From: Shewanella mangrovisoli
Lineage (GTDB): Bacteria; Pseudomonadota; Gammaproteobacteria; Enterobacterales; Shewanellaceae
NCBI RefSeq assembly: GCF_019457635.1
Contig: NZ_CP080412.1
Coordinates: 744,001 to 808,000 of the forward strand
DNA: 64,000 nt
Direction: 5' to 3'
The translations under genes and the position numbers were made by a program. Position 1 is the stretch's first letter. Every line of letters begins with the position of its first letter. The notes below the pieces were generated by a model that did not search any database, had not been told where the DNA came from, and was given only the letters and a program-made list of their open reading frames with translations. Below, in pieces: positions 29,905 to 37,924 of this stretch.

Positions 29905-30297
29905 ATGAAATACGTACTACTTTTCACGCTAATGTTAATTTCTGGGTGCGATACGCTCCACGGTTTGCGCCTACCGGTAAAGCCAGCGTATGAAGGGAGT
30001 TGGGATTGTGTATATGACAATATTGCCTCTATCAATCTTAAGGCTGAGCCTAGTAACGAAAACCAACTATCAATATCTAGCAATGAAAGCGGTAAGTATT
30101 TGTTCTCGGTAATGCCAAAAAATGGAAACAAAATGGAGCTGTACTTTATGCAAATGCATGCTGCCCCCAGCTGTGAAGAGGCCAACGTTTCACTTATAAA
30201 AATGAAAGAGTTTTTACAATTAATGGAGCAGCATTGCGGCTATAACTCATCGTCCTACGAAACAAGTATGGAGTGCAGCTCTAACAAGGCAATTTAG
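29905..30297 (+). CDS. cassette-encoded small lipoprotein, unknown function
   Basis: A 130-residue exported lipoprotein. The signal MKYVLLFTLMLISGC has a lipobox with Cys15. The mature part is strand-rich, contains four further Cys residues (WDC, PSCEE, HCGY, MECSS) that could form disulfides, and shows no recognised domain. The ATG lies 12 bases after the GTTA core of attC site 3 and the stop falls inside attC site 4. No clear ribosome-binding site is present, as is common for cassette ORFs. Confidence 0.75.
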   Translation: MKYVLLFTLMLISGCDTLHGLRLPVKPAYEGSWDCVYDNIASINLKAEPSNENQLSISSNESGKYLFSVMPKNGNKMELYFMQMHAAPSCEEANVSLIKMKEFLQLMEQHCGYNSSSYETSMECSSNKAI

Positions 30298-30410
30298 CTC
30301 GCACCAGCAAGCTGGTGCTGGACAAATTTTCCGTGGCTCGTTTTGCGCTTTAACGCTACGCTAGCACAAAACAATCCACTCCAAATTTGCCGCTAATTGC
30401 GGCGTTAGAT
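30279..30410 (+). repeat. attC site 4
   Basis: The left end CTCTAAC-AAGG-CAATTTAGC pairs with the right end GCTAATTGCGGC-GTTAGAT. The right core GTTAGAT fits the GTTRRRY consensus exactly. The 132-base site has a long central stem (CACCAGC/GCTGGTG). The last codons of the lipoprotein ORF overlap its left end. Confidence 0.9.
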
Positions 30411-30425
30411 GTCATGGAGGAAACC

Positions 30426-31049
30426 GTGCACATATTCGTAAGCAGACCTACTTGGGTTTCCTCTGATTTTGAGGCAGGCCTAGACACGTTCTTGAAATCT
30501 CTAGCGCATATGGGAATAACACCTAGAACGCTAGGCTCAAGTGACTACCCAAGTAAAGCACCTCTTGATGAAGTAATTGCGATTATGGACGAATGCCAAG
30601 GTGCAATCGTTCTTGGTTATCCTCAAATACAAATTACAGGAGGAAGCATCAAAGAATCCTCGCTTGAGAATGAATTAACTTTGGGCACCGAATGGAATCA
30701 TATAGAAGCTGCTTTGGCATATTCGAAAGGGCTACCACTGCTAGTTGTTCACCATACAACAGTATCAAGAGGCGTGTTTGATCGAGGCGTCATGAATGCA
30801 TTCCTCCACAGCGTCGATCTAAAATCCCCAACTTGGTGCATGAATACATCTTTCGATGGTGCACTTACAAAATGGAAGGAACACTGCAAGTCTGGAAACT
30901 CAAATTTCATTGCAGGCGTTACCATTGACCCAACCAAACCTACATGTCCAAACTGCACAACAAAAGCAAAGGCAATATACCTTAGTAAGCTGCCAAAAGG
31001 TTTCAGCCTCGGAAAGTGGCGGTGCCCAGTCTGTAACTACCTTGAGTAG
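30426..31049 (+). CDS. cassette-encoded TIR/deoxyribosyltransferase-like protein with zinc ribbon
   Basis: A 207-residue soluble protein. Residues ~1–145 have an alternating strand/helix pattern with VHIFVSRPTW, GAIVLGYPQ and EWNHIEAALAYSKGLPLLVV. This recalls the flavodoxin-like nucleotide-binding folds of TIR-like and nucleoside 2-deoxyribosyltransferase-like proteins, where the conserved Glu before A.A acts in glycosidic bond cleavage. The C-terminus holds a zinc ribbon: CPNC at ~174–177 and CPVC near the end. The chosen start is GTG at 30426, nine bases after GGAGG; an ATG at 30414 is the alternative. Family assignment is an inference from pattern only. Confidence 0.7.
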   Translation: MHIFVSRPTWVSSDFEAGLDTFLKSLAHMGITPRTLGSSDYPSKAPLDEVIAIMDECQGAIVLGYPQIQITGGSIKESSLENELTLGTEWNHIEAALAYSKGLPLLVVHHTTVSRGVFDRGVMNAFLHSVDLKSPTWCMNTSFDGALTKWKEHCKSGNSNFIAGVTIDPTKPTCPNCTTKAKAIYLSKLPKGFSLGKWRCPVCNYLE

Positions 31050-31055
31050 CATGAC

Positions 31056-31132
31056 GTCTAACTATGCGCTCAAATCGTTCGCTTCGCTCACTGGGACTGG
31101 CTAAAGCCAGCCCCTTAGCTTAAACGTTATGC
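31056..31132 (+). repeat. attC site 5
   Basis: GTCTAAC (exact RYYYAAC) at 31056–31062 and GTTATGC at 31126–31132 bound a 77-base hairpin whose centre is CTGGCTAAAGCCAG. The stretch GCCAGCCCCTTAGC resembles the right half of Vibrio VCR repeats. L-box pairing is weaker than in sites 3, 4 and 6. Confidence 0.75.
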
Positions 31133-31151
31133 ATTTTGGGGTAATCACATA

Positions 31152-31511
31152 GTGATTCGGGCAATTAAAAGTCAGTTAAACTTACAACCTCATTTCTACG
31201 CTGAATCAGCGAGAGTTGGCGGTTTCGGTTGCATACTTGGTGGAGTATTAGCGTTTTACCTTTTCCAATATATTTCATCGTTCTTTGGTATAGCCACTGA
31301 TGTCCCTATCCGGCAGTATGATCAAACGATAGTTGTTTTTATGTTCGCAAGCTGCCTCTTAACGCTTATTCTCTGTGTGTACATATTTTGTGTTTTATCA
31401 GCTTTCATTTACTACGGAATTAAGTACCAAAATGGACTCATTAGTAAAGACGAGTTTATAAATATCTCTTTTAAAGGTGTTTACCCAAAGCGCTGGCAGA
31501 AAGGCTATTGA
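31152..31511 (+). CDS. cassette-encoded two-helix membrane protein
   Basis: A 119-residue protein with two transmembrane segments (~24–48 and ~62–88). A short basic C-terminal tail carries GIKYQNGLISKDEFINISFKGVYPKRWQK. I do not recognise the family. The start codon is GTG with GGGG about ten bases upstream. It begins 20 bases after attC site 5 and its stop lies seven bases before attC site 6. Confidence 0.7.
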   Translation: MIRAIKSQLNLQPHFYAESARVGGFGCILGGVLAFYLFQYISSFFGIATDVPIRQYDQTIVVFMFASCLLTLILCVYIFCVLSAFIYYGIKYQNGLISKDEFINISFKGVYPKRWQKGY

Positions 31512-31517
31512 AAAATG

Positions 31518-31594
31518 CATAACAAACGCCATCAAACGCCGCTTTGCAGCTCGACTCGCAACAAGTTGCTCGCGTTTGTGGTGGGCGTTATCTC
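31518..31594 (+). repeat. attC site 6 (right end of array)
   Basis: The left end GCATAAC-AAACGCC-ATCAAACGC pairs with the right end GCGTTTGTGGTGGGC-GTTATCT. R and L boxes match and there is an unpaired extra base, as in canonical attC hairpins. It is 77 bases long. The sequence AACAAACGCC is also the start of Vibrio VCR repeats. Confidence 0.9.
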
Positions 31595-32081
31595 CATAGA
31601 TATTTTTATCTAAAACAGACTCGTTAGAGTTAAGGTTTTAACTCGAAAATGTCCCTTTTCTTTTACGTACGTATCGAAAATGGGGAGTAAAAATTGGCAT
31701 TGGGGCACCAGTGACCGTTGGCGACATGGATGTCGCCGTCGAGCCTATAGGGATATATTCACGGCGAGTCACTGGGGAAACAATGACAATAAACTCCATA
31801 AATAGATAAAAAGATTAATCGCTTTCGTCCCCAAACGAGTTACTCATCTTCCTTCAAAACAAACAGGCGACATCGATGCTAAACAGGAGAACCATGGCGA
31901 TTAGCGAGACCACAGTCCACCTCAAGGCAGCTTTTGGCTGCCATGCTATCGCGACCTTTAAGGTGTTAGCCTGCGCATTAAAAACGCAATTGAAGTTGCA
32001 TCAATCGGTAAATTTTTACGGGGTTAGATTTGCTTATTCGATGTGCGATGATGATTTGCCGTGAAATCACCTGGAGGCGCG
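31595..32081. other. intergenic region right of array, nested inverted repeats
   Basis: About 490 bases without a credible gene. GAGTTAA-GGTT-TTAACTC is a perfect hairpin at 31627–31644. CCAGTGAC (from 31708) and GTCACTGG (31768–31775) enclose a second perfect hairpin, GGCGACA-TGGA-TGTCGCC at 31720–31737. The whole looks like a folded element of ~75 bases, repeat or RNA. A 62-codon ORF at 31876–32064 has no ribosome-binding site or recognisable product and was left out. Confidence 0.5.
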
Positions 32082-32492
32082 ATGAGCTTTAACTTTGATA
32101 CCTACCGTTTTAACACTGAAGATGCGATTCAAGTGTGTGTCGGCGCCTTTGCGCTCGCCGTGCCTATTGGGTTTTCGGAGGAGGCGTGGCAACTCGGGGA
32201 GACCTTGCCGCTGCTGAATCTGTTGATGTTGTTTAGCTTGTCGTTACTGTTCCTCGGGGTATTTACTTACCAGAGTGTGTTCCAACAGAATATTCGTTAC
32301 CGTCTGCCAGTATTTATTTTTCGGATTGTTATGGCCTATCTGATTAGCGCCTGTGTGGTGAGTTTGGTGCTCCTTTGCCTCGATAAATTGCCCTTTATTG
32401 ACGACCCTCTGACCTCCATTAAACGGATTATCGTGATTACCATGCCAGCCTCTATGGGGGCGATTGTGGTGGATAGTTTCGATAAGGAGTAG
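32082..32492 (+). CDS. DUF2391-like integral membrane protein
   Basis: A 136-residue inner-membrane protein with about four transmembrane helices. It begins MSFNFDTYRF and continues VCVGAFALAVPIGFSEEAWQLGETLP, typical of the DUF2391 group of putative integral membrane proteins of unknown function. The start was placed at 32082, after GGAGGCGCG; the frame is open seven codons further upstream. It may share a transcript with the PspB-like gene 120 bases downstream. Confidence 0.75.
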   Translation: MSFNFDTYRFNTEDAIQVCVGAFALAVPIGFSEEAWQLGETLPLLNLLMLFSLSLLFLGVFTYQSVFQQNIRYRLPVFIFRIVMAYLISACVVSLVLLCLDKLPFIDDPLTSIKRIIVITMPASMGAIVVDSFDKE

Positions 32493-32612
32493 CGCGGGAC
32501 TTCGTAAAGAATCGCTCAACTGCTTGGGTGGCAACTCATGACTTTTGTCACTGGTGCATTTAGGTTATGTTGCACATACTGGATTAAGAGACAAATTCGA
32601 AAAGGACCCGTT

Positions 32613-32843
32613 ATGAACGCAGCAACGCTTGCATTACTTATCCCTATTTTTGCCATCGTCGGCGGATATACAGTCGCAATTATGAAGATCCGCGAGCGCG
32701 GCAATTCGGTCAGTAATAAGCTGCAGGCCGAAAACCAACTGTTACGCATTGAGCTTGATAAACTGCGCGAGCGGGTTGAGGTGTTAGAACAACTGGTGAC
32801 TGACGAGAGTTTTCAGTTAAAGCGCGAATTTAAGCGAGTTTAG
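32613..32843 (+). CDS. PspB-like membrane/coiled-coil protein
   Basis: A 76-residue protein with one N-terminal transmembrane helix (~4–24, LALLIPIFAIVGGYTVAIM). A heptad-rich coiled coil of ~45 residues follows (LQAENQLLRIELDKLRERVEVLEQLV). This is the architecture of phage-shock protein B, a membrane partner in envelope stress signalling. No pspA or pspC is adjacent, so its link to the Psp response is an inference from shape. The start at 32613 follows AAAAGGA; the frame is open upstream. A perfect terminator follows. Confidence 0.78.
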   Translation: MNAATLALLIPIFAIVGGYTVAIMKIRERGNSVSNKLQAENQLLRIELDKLRERVEVLEQLVTDESFQLKREFKRV

Positions 32844-32869
32844 TCGCTGTGGTTGTTGATAGATGATTT

Positions 32870-32903
32870 ACAAGGGCAAACTGTGTTTGCCCTTGTTCGT
32901 TTT
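32870..32903. terminator. bidirectional terminator
   Basis: A perfect 12-bp stem ACAAGGGCAAAC/GTTTGCCCTTGT with a TGT loop ends the PspB-like gene. It also lies just downstream of the − strand receptor gene, whose stop is at 32912. Confidence 0.88.
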
Positions 32904-32911
32904 ACGAGAGA

Positions 32912-35095
32912 TTAAAATTTATAGCTGTAACCGAGTGTGACCGTTTGAGGCTTTCCGGCAAAAATAGAGCCGTGTACTCGCGTCGTCATATAGGTTTCAT
33001 CTAAGAGGTTGTCTACGGTTAAGTACACTTCCTGACTGTGAGTGACAAAGTAACGCGCCGATAAGTCCACTAAGGTTTTAGCCTCAATCACTTCATCTGC
33101 GGGAATGGCGCCTGCTCCTGCTTTTGTTCGCATCTCATCGGTATAACGCGCCGCCACTGTGATTTGCCAGTTTTGCGATTGCACGCCTGCTGAAATATAC
33201 AATTGGTTTTCAGGTAGATAGGTTAACTTGTAACCCGCTTCAACTTTATCCCAAGTTTCAAACTCAGATTCGAAACTATTGCCAAACTCGGCATCCGTGT
33301 AGGTGTAGGCGAGTTTGACTGGAAAACTCATCGCTCCTGAGCGGTTAAACTCGTGGGCGAGGCTGAGTTCGAGGCCTTTGACTTCCACTTCGCCTGCGTT
33401 GTACTGGTTGTCGAGTTTAGTGTCATCACAACCCTGCGCCGCCGTGCAGTTACCGTGCATGTTACTGTAATCGCTATAGAAACCGATTAACTCAGCATTA
33501 AATGCATCTTGATGGTAGCGAATGCCAGCCTCATAGTTCCAGCTCTGTTCTTCTTGCCCCTTAGCATTGCCGGGCGCGGCGGGCGAGAAGCCTTTCTGTA
33601 CCCCAGCCAGAAGTAATACTTGCTCATTAATCTGGTAAGTTGCTGATAACGAAGGCAGTAGCGCATTGAACTGGCTTTCAACCTGTTTATCGGGATTCCC
33701 CTCGCGGCCCGGGTTCTTCTTACCCCAATCGCGGCGTTGGGTTTCGACATCTTCCCAACGCAGGCCGGCGGTAATGGTGAGCGCGTCTAGGCTGATTTTA
33801 TCCTGCATATAGGCCGCAAATGCCGTGGCGCTATCGACACGGTTAGAGTCGGTGCCCGGGACACCACTCTTAGTGCGTAACATGACACTGTTGGCATCCA
33901 TTGCATAACTGTCGGCCCATTGGTATCTGTCCATTTCATCTACATGGTAGCGAAGACCAAAGGCGAGGTCGTGATCCCCGAGTAACCAATTGAGTTCCGT
34001 TTGTATGCCTTGGGCGAGGTAACTGCGATTATTGGCTTTGACATTGACCTCAAGCTCAGAGAGCAGACCCGCGTCAAAGTCGGCAGCATTTTGGATCCCT
34101 TTGCCACTTAATGATTCACCACCAACCTTGTCGGCTTTATACCAATTTCGATGAAAATCATTGTAATAGCCAATGCTGCTAAGGCTTAGCGTGTCGCTAA
34201 AATCGATAATATGGTTGAGCTGTACTTGCTTATGCTCTGTGGTCATCTGATCTTTTTGCGAGGCAGAATAGCGACGATAGGGTGAGGCCTGATAATCCGC
34301 ATCGGTCAGACCCATATAGGTTTCGTTAGAGGTCTCATCAGCAAATTTCAATTTAAGTTCAAGGGATTGCTGGTATGCAGCCGTGCTGTCGGTGTTAACT
34401 CTGACCTTGGCTAAGGCATCATTTTTAGTAAAGCCAGTGTCGCCGCCGACCGTGTTTATCTCCCTAAATCCGTCGGCTTGATAGCGATAAATCTCGGCCA
34501 CTGCGCCAATCCGCTCGCCTTGTCCACCCGCATAGGTGTGTAATTTACCGAAGCCATCTTGGCCTAAGGCAAGATCAATTTTGCCGGCTAATGCCTCTTG
34601 AGGAATTTGCCGAGACAGCATGTTAATCACGCCACCTGTGGTGCGGGGGCCATATTTTACCGTTGAGCTTCCCTTAAGTATTTCAACCGATTGCATTCTG
34701 CCTGAAGTGGGGAAGTAGTAAGCCGCAGGGGAGGCATAGGGGGCGGGAGCGGCGAGAACACCATCTTCCATCACGGTAATCTTTTCAGAACGATTTTGCC
34801 CAGTGCCACGCATACCAATATTTGGGCGCAGACCATAACCATCTTCTTCTTGAATATAAACACCGGGCACAGAGGCCAAGGTGCGCATAATATCGGAATA
34901 TTTAAAGGTTTCTAATTCGGCTTCGGTAATTTGATGGGCGCTACCAGGCGTGGTATCGAGGGGATTTTTACTGCCGAAAATACTGATCTGTTCTATTTTT
35001 GCGGGGGCTTGGGTAGGCGAATTGGCTTGTGCATTGAAGGCGGTAGTTAATGCGCAGGCCAATAAGCTAAGGCGCATTGGGCTAAGTTGGGTCAT
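32912..35095 (-). CDS. TonB-dependent siderophore-type receptor (FecA-like)
   Basis: A 727-residue outer-membrane receptor. It has a signal peptide (~1–25, ending NAQA) and a plug (KIEQISIFGSK; VPGVYIQEEDGYGLRPNIGMRG; MEDGVLAAPAPYASPAAYYFP; EILKGSSTVKYGPRTTGG). A 22-strand barrel follows, ending in YSYKF. This plug resembles FecA/ferric-citrate and related iron receptors. The start was set at 35095, seven codons inside the longest frame, because GGAG lies six bases before this ATG. A weak Fur-box-like sequence lies upstream. No regulator or ABC transporter is adjacent. Confidence 0.9.
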   Translation of the reverse strand: MTQLSPMRLSLLACALTTAFNAQANSPTQAPAKIEQISIFGSKNPLDTTPGSAHQITEAELETFKYSDIMRTLASVPGVYIQEEDGYGLRPNIGMRGTGQNRSEKITVMEDGVLAAPAPYASPAAYYFPTSGRMQSVEILKGSSTVKYGPRTTGGVINMLSRQIPQEALAGKIDLALGQDGFGKLHTYAGGQGERIGAVAEIYRYQADGFREINTVGGDTGFTKNDALAKVRVNTDSTAAYQQSLELKLKFADETSNETYMGLTDADYQASPYRRYSASQKDQMTTEHKQVQLNHIIDFSDTLSLSSIGYYNDFHRNWYKADKVGGESLSGKGIQNAADFDAGLLSELEVNVKANNRSYLAQGIQTELNWLLGDHDLAFGLRYHVDEMDRYQWADSYAMDANSVMLRTKSGVPGTDSNRVDSATAFAAYMQDKISLDALTITAGLRWEDVETQRRDWGKKNPGREGNPDKQVESQFNALLPSLSATYQINEQVLLLAGVQKGFSPAAPGNAKGQEEQSWNYEAGIRYHQDAFNAELIGFYSDYSNMHGNCTAAQGCDDTKLDNQYNAGEVEVKGLELSLAHEFNRSGAMSFPVKLAYTYTDAEFGNSFESEFETWDKVEAGYKLTYLPENQLYISAGVQSQNWQITVAARYTDEMRTKAGAGAIPADEVIEAKTLVDLSARYFVTHSQEVYLTVDNLLDETYMTTRVHGSIFAGKPQTVTLGYSYKF

Positions 35096-35141
35096 TGGGC
35101 TCTCCGAATCGGACATGGTGTTTGTCTTTATTTTTTTTGCA

Positions 35142-35163
35142 AACAGGAATTGTTCTCGTTTGC
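35142..35163 (-). promoter_or_regulatory. candidate Fur-box-like sequence
   Basis: On the − strand, ACGAGAACAATTCCTGTTTG partly matches the Fur pattern GATAATGAGAATNATT. It lies about 50 bases upstream of the receptor start. The match is imperfect. Confidence 0.3.
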
Positions 35164-35354
35164 GGCCGCGGAGCTTAGTTTTATTAACTTAAAACCAACT
35201 TAAAATTCTTTATCTTTACAAATGTGAGTCAGATGTTACTTTGTTCGTTACCTTAAGAGGATAAGTCATCGGGTGAGTGAAATGCCGAAACTGAGGTAGA
35301 CTCGTTGCACCTTTGTTATTCGCCCAATATTGAGCCAGTTAAGATCGAGTTTAT

Positions 35355-36056
35355 ATGTTCCTATCGCCGTATTTTTCTAAGCAAAATCAATCAATTTCTG
35401 TATCTGCACAACAAGCCAGTGACTTCGCCAAGAAAATCGCCCAAGACTTTAACCCTATTCACGATGTGGGTGCTAAGCGCTTTTGTGTGCCCGGTGACTT
35501 GCTGTTTGCCCTCGTCTTAACCCAATACGGTTTAAGCCAGAACATGAAGTTTACCTTTGCTGGCATGGTCGGTGATGGCGTCGAGCTGCAATTTCCCGAG
35601 CAGGTGAACGACAGTTTTTCGATTTGCGATAACCGCGAGAAAACCTATTTGCAGGTCAGTCGTGAGGGCGATGTGAGTCGCTGTGACGCGCAAACCGAAT
35701 CCTTTATTCGCAATTATGTGGCGTTTTCGGGGCACAATTTTATCGATATCTTGGTGCCTTTGATGAAACAGCATCAAGTGATGATCAATCCCGAGCGCCC
35801 CTTAGTGATCTACGAGAGCATGTCATTCGACTTAACCAGTCTCGACTTTGTGGAAGTAAAATTATCGCTAGTACAACAAGAGCTTAAGATTGATGGCAAG
35901 CGTGGTGATGTGACACTGCACTTCGAGCTGCATAGCGGCGATACCTTAGTCGGCACTGGGATTAAAACCTTAGTCATGAGCGGCCTGCGCCCCTACGAAG
36001 AGGCGCAAATGCAGCAAATGTGCGCCGCCTATGAAGGGCGCAAAACTGATTTTTAA
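35355..36056 (+). CDS. DUF3581 family protein
   Basis: A 233-residue soluble protein of the gammaproteobacterial DUF3581 family, of unknown function. The N-terminal half resembles hotdog-fold dehydratases: SQQASDFAKKIAQDFNPIHDVGAKRFCVPGDLLFALVLTQYG has the FNPIHD motif in which Asp and His are catalytic in MaoC-like enzymes. That likeness suggests a thioester-related activity but is not proof. It stands alone, divergent from the TonB receptor. Confidence 0.8.
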   Translation: MFLSPYFSKQNQSISVSAQQASDFAKKIAQDFNPIHDVGAKRFCVPGDLLFALVLTQYGLSQNMKFTFAGMVGDGVELQFPEQVNDSFSICDNREKTYLQVSREGDVSRCDAQTESFIRNYVAFSGHNFIDILVPLMKQHQVMINPERPLVIYESMSFDLTSLDFVEVKLSLVQQELKIDGKRGDVTLHFELHSGDTLVGTGIKTLVMSGLRPYEEAQMQQMCAAYEGRKTDF

Positions 36057-36371
36057 GCGGTATTTTGAGTCAGACCTATCTCGAGTAAGGCTTATTTCGA
36101 GTCAGAACTATTTTGAGTCAGACCTGAGTGATTCGGTAAGTATGGCGCCAAGGGAAAACTAAGGCGCCGATAACGGGATGTGACTCAATTCAAACCACAT
36201 GGGATAACAACAGCTTTAAAGCCTGTTATCCCAAGGGTTTAGCTAGGTTATTTAACTTAACTTGCTAACCTCGCTCTCCAGCCGTTTTCCCACTTCACAT
36301 ATCAACTCTGCCTTTCTGTTTAGCCATAGGTTAAGCCTCTCGCTTATCCATTAACGCTTAGCCAAAATAGG
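36057..36371. repeat. intergenic region with short tandem repeats and a hairpin
   Basis: Three imperfect copies of a unit containing TTTGAGTCAGACCT lie at ~36063–36129, two of them exact. GGGATAACA/TGTTATCCC forms a 9-bp hairpin at 36201–36232, a possible terminator of the DUF3581 gene without a strong T run. No gene is seen. Confidence 0.55.
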
Positions 36372-37670
36372 TTAATCAATAGACAGTTGCGAGACTGTCT
36401 CGGCGACATTCTCTGCGCCGGTGCGAATATCACCCATCACGGCGGTGACTTCCGCTAATTGCTGTTTGCCTTCCTCGGCGATGCGCTCAACCTCGTTCAT
36501 CATGCTGGTGGCACTGGCCGTCAGTTGGCTGTTCTTATCAACCACGGCAGCAATTTCGCCAGTCGATTTACTGGTTCTCGCCGCTAATTGGCGTACCTCA
36601 TCGGCCACCACGGCAAAGCCTCGACCTTGTTCGCCCGCGCGGGCGGCTTCGATGGCGGCATTGAGGGCCAGTAGATTGGTTTGATCGGCAATCGCACTGA
36701 TGGTTGCCACAATCGCTTGAATACTTTGGGATTGCTCGTTGAGCTTCACCATAGACTCAGTGGTTTTGTGGGTCTGCGCCGCAATAGCATTAGAGGTGTT
36801 TACCGTCGCGTCGAGCAATTGCACGCCGCGGTTAGCCTGTTCCACCGTGCTCTGCGAGGTGGCATGGGCGATATTGGCCGCATCCCGAATCGCATGACTC
36901 TTGATGATCCTTTGGGTAATGTCACTGGCAAACTTGATCACCTTCACCACTTTGCCGTGATCATCCATCACGGGGTTGTAGACGGCCTCAAGCCAAATCG
37001 AATCCCCGTAGGCATTTTTACGTTGGAATAGGCCTTTCTTGTATTGCCCGCGTCGTAGGTCATCCCAAAAATGCGGATTATCCTGATAGAAGTTATCGAA
37101 GCAGAACAGACGGTGATGCTTGCCCTGCAGTTGCTCCTTGCTATACCCCATGGTTCTGAGGAAGTTGGCATTGGCATTGAGGACATTACCCTCGGGGCTG
37201 AACTCGATAATCGCCTGGGATTTTTGCAGGGCGGTAAACAGTGCCGCCTGAGCATCCAGTTGGTATTTATCCTCAGTGATCACCGCTGCGGTTTTCATGA
37301 TCTTAGTGATTTTGCCATCCAGCTTGATGGGGAAATAGGTCGCCCTAAGCCAGATCTCTTGGCCATTCTTATGCACGCGGGGGAATTTGCCTTCCTTCGC
37401 CTGTCCTTGCTTTAACTCGCGCCAAAACTGTTGATACTCAGAGGAGTTTACATAGTCTGCGGCACAAAATAATTTGTGGTGTTTACCGACAATTTCGTCC
37501 AGTGAGTAGCCTACAGCCTTTAAAAACAGCGGATTCGCGTCGAGGATGATGCCATCGGGAGTAAACTCAATCGTTGCGATACTCGCCTTGATTGAATCGA
37601 CAACGGCTTCGGCTTCCCTGCGCTTTATTTCGCTTTCTGCTAGGTCTTTACGTAGTGAAGAATTAAACAC
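36372..37670 (-). CDS. soluble chemoreceptor-like protein with two PAS domains (BdlA-like)
   Basis: A 432-residue protein with no transmembrane segment. Two tandem PAS domains lie at ~20–140 and ~142–262 (each with [20 protein letters not shown]-type start and GKHHKLFC). A short methyl-accepting signalling domain has the conserved tip [25 protein letters not shown]. This layout, and the length, match BdlA of Pseudomonas aeruginosa, which controls biofilm dispersal. A PAS domain with a bound haem or flavin is possible. The signalling domain is truncated relative to full receptors and no CheW-binding pentapeptide is seen. Confidence 0.88.
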   Translation of the reverse strand: MFNSSLRKDLAESEIKRREAEAVVDSIKASIATIEFTPDGIILDANPLFLKAVGYSLDEIVGKHHKLFCAADYVNSSEYQQFWRELKQGQAKEGKFPRVHKNGQEIWLRATYFPIKLDGKITKIMKTAAVITEDKYQLDAQAALFTALQKSQAIIEFSPEGNVLNANANFLRTMGYSKEQLQGKHHRLFCFDNFYQDNPHFWDDLRRGQYKKGLFQRKNAYGDSIWLEAVYNPVMDDHGKVVKVIKFASDITQRIIKSHAIRDAANIAHATSQSTVEQANRGVQLLDATVNTSNAIAAQTHKTTESMVKLNEQSQSIQAIVATISAIADQTNLLALNAAIEAARAGEQGRGFAVVADEVRQLAARTSKSTGEIAAVVDKNSQLTASATSMMNEVERIAEEGKQQLAEVTAVMGDIRTGAENVAETVSQLSID

Positions 37671-37840
37671 TGAATACTCCTGATGAGTGGGTTAACTCAA
37701 AAACGGCGTTGAGTGCCTAAGCTGCTGATTTAGGCATAGTGTAAATATAGCCATGATTTTACGCGTAAGTGGCTTTTCAACGAAACTTAATGCTGTGAGA
37801 TAGATACCAATTATCGTCAAAATAAGATCACGCTGAGGAT

Positions 37841-37910
37841 AAAAAAGAGCGACATGTGTCGCGCTTCAAAGGCGGGTTATTTATCCAAGGCGCCGCTGCA
37901 AGCGCCTTGG
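37841..37910 (-). terminator. terminator and second hairpin of ttr operon
   Basis: Read on the − strand, the hairpin GCGACA-CA-TGTCGC at ~37848–37862 is followed by CTTTTTTATCC, a normal terminator. Just before it, 37885–37910 holds a perfect 9-bp stem CCAAGGCGC/GCGCCTTGG without a T run. Confidence 0.75.
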
Positions 37911-37924
37911 ATGGCGAGCCTAGG

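Larger units (their letters stand above)
28254..31594 (+). mobile_element. integron cassette array without integrase (CALIN)
   Basis: Five small + strand ORFs are each followed by, or have their stop codon inside, an imperfect inverted repeat that starts with TAAC and ends with GTTA. This is the layout of integron gene cassettes and their attC sites. Three sites (29795–29899, 30279–30410, 31518–31594) show matching R and L boxes. One (31056–31132) is good and two at the left end are looser. Cassette lengths are roughly 995, 582, 511, 722 and 462 bases. Core genes flank both sides. No tyrosine recombinase gene lies anywhere in the window, so the array is classed as a CALIN or the far end of a distant integron. 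Confidence 0.8.

Noticed and set aside
28254-31594. CRISPR array
   Set aside because: The repeats are inverted and variable, with ORFs between them; attC sites explain them. No regular short direct repeats with spacers.
31876-32064. 62-codon ORF right of the cassette array
   Set aside because: No ribosome-binding site, no recognisable family; composition like intergenic DNA.
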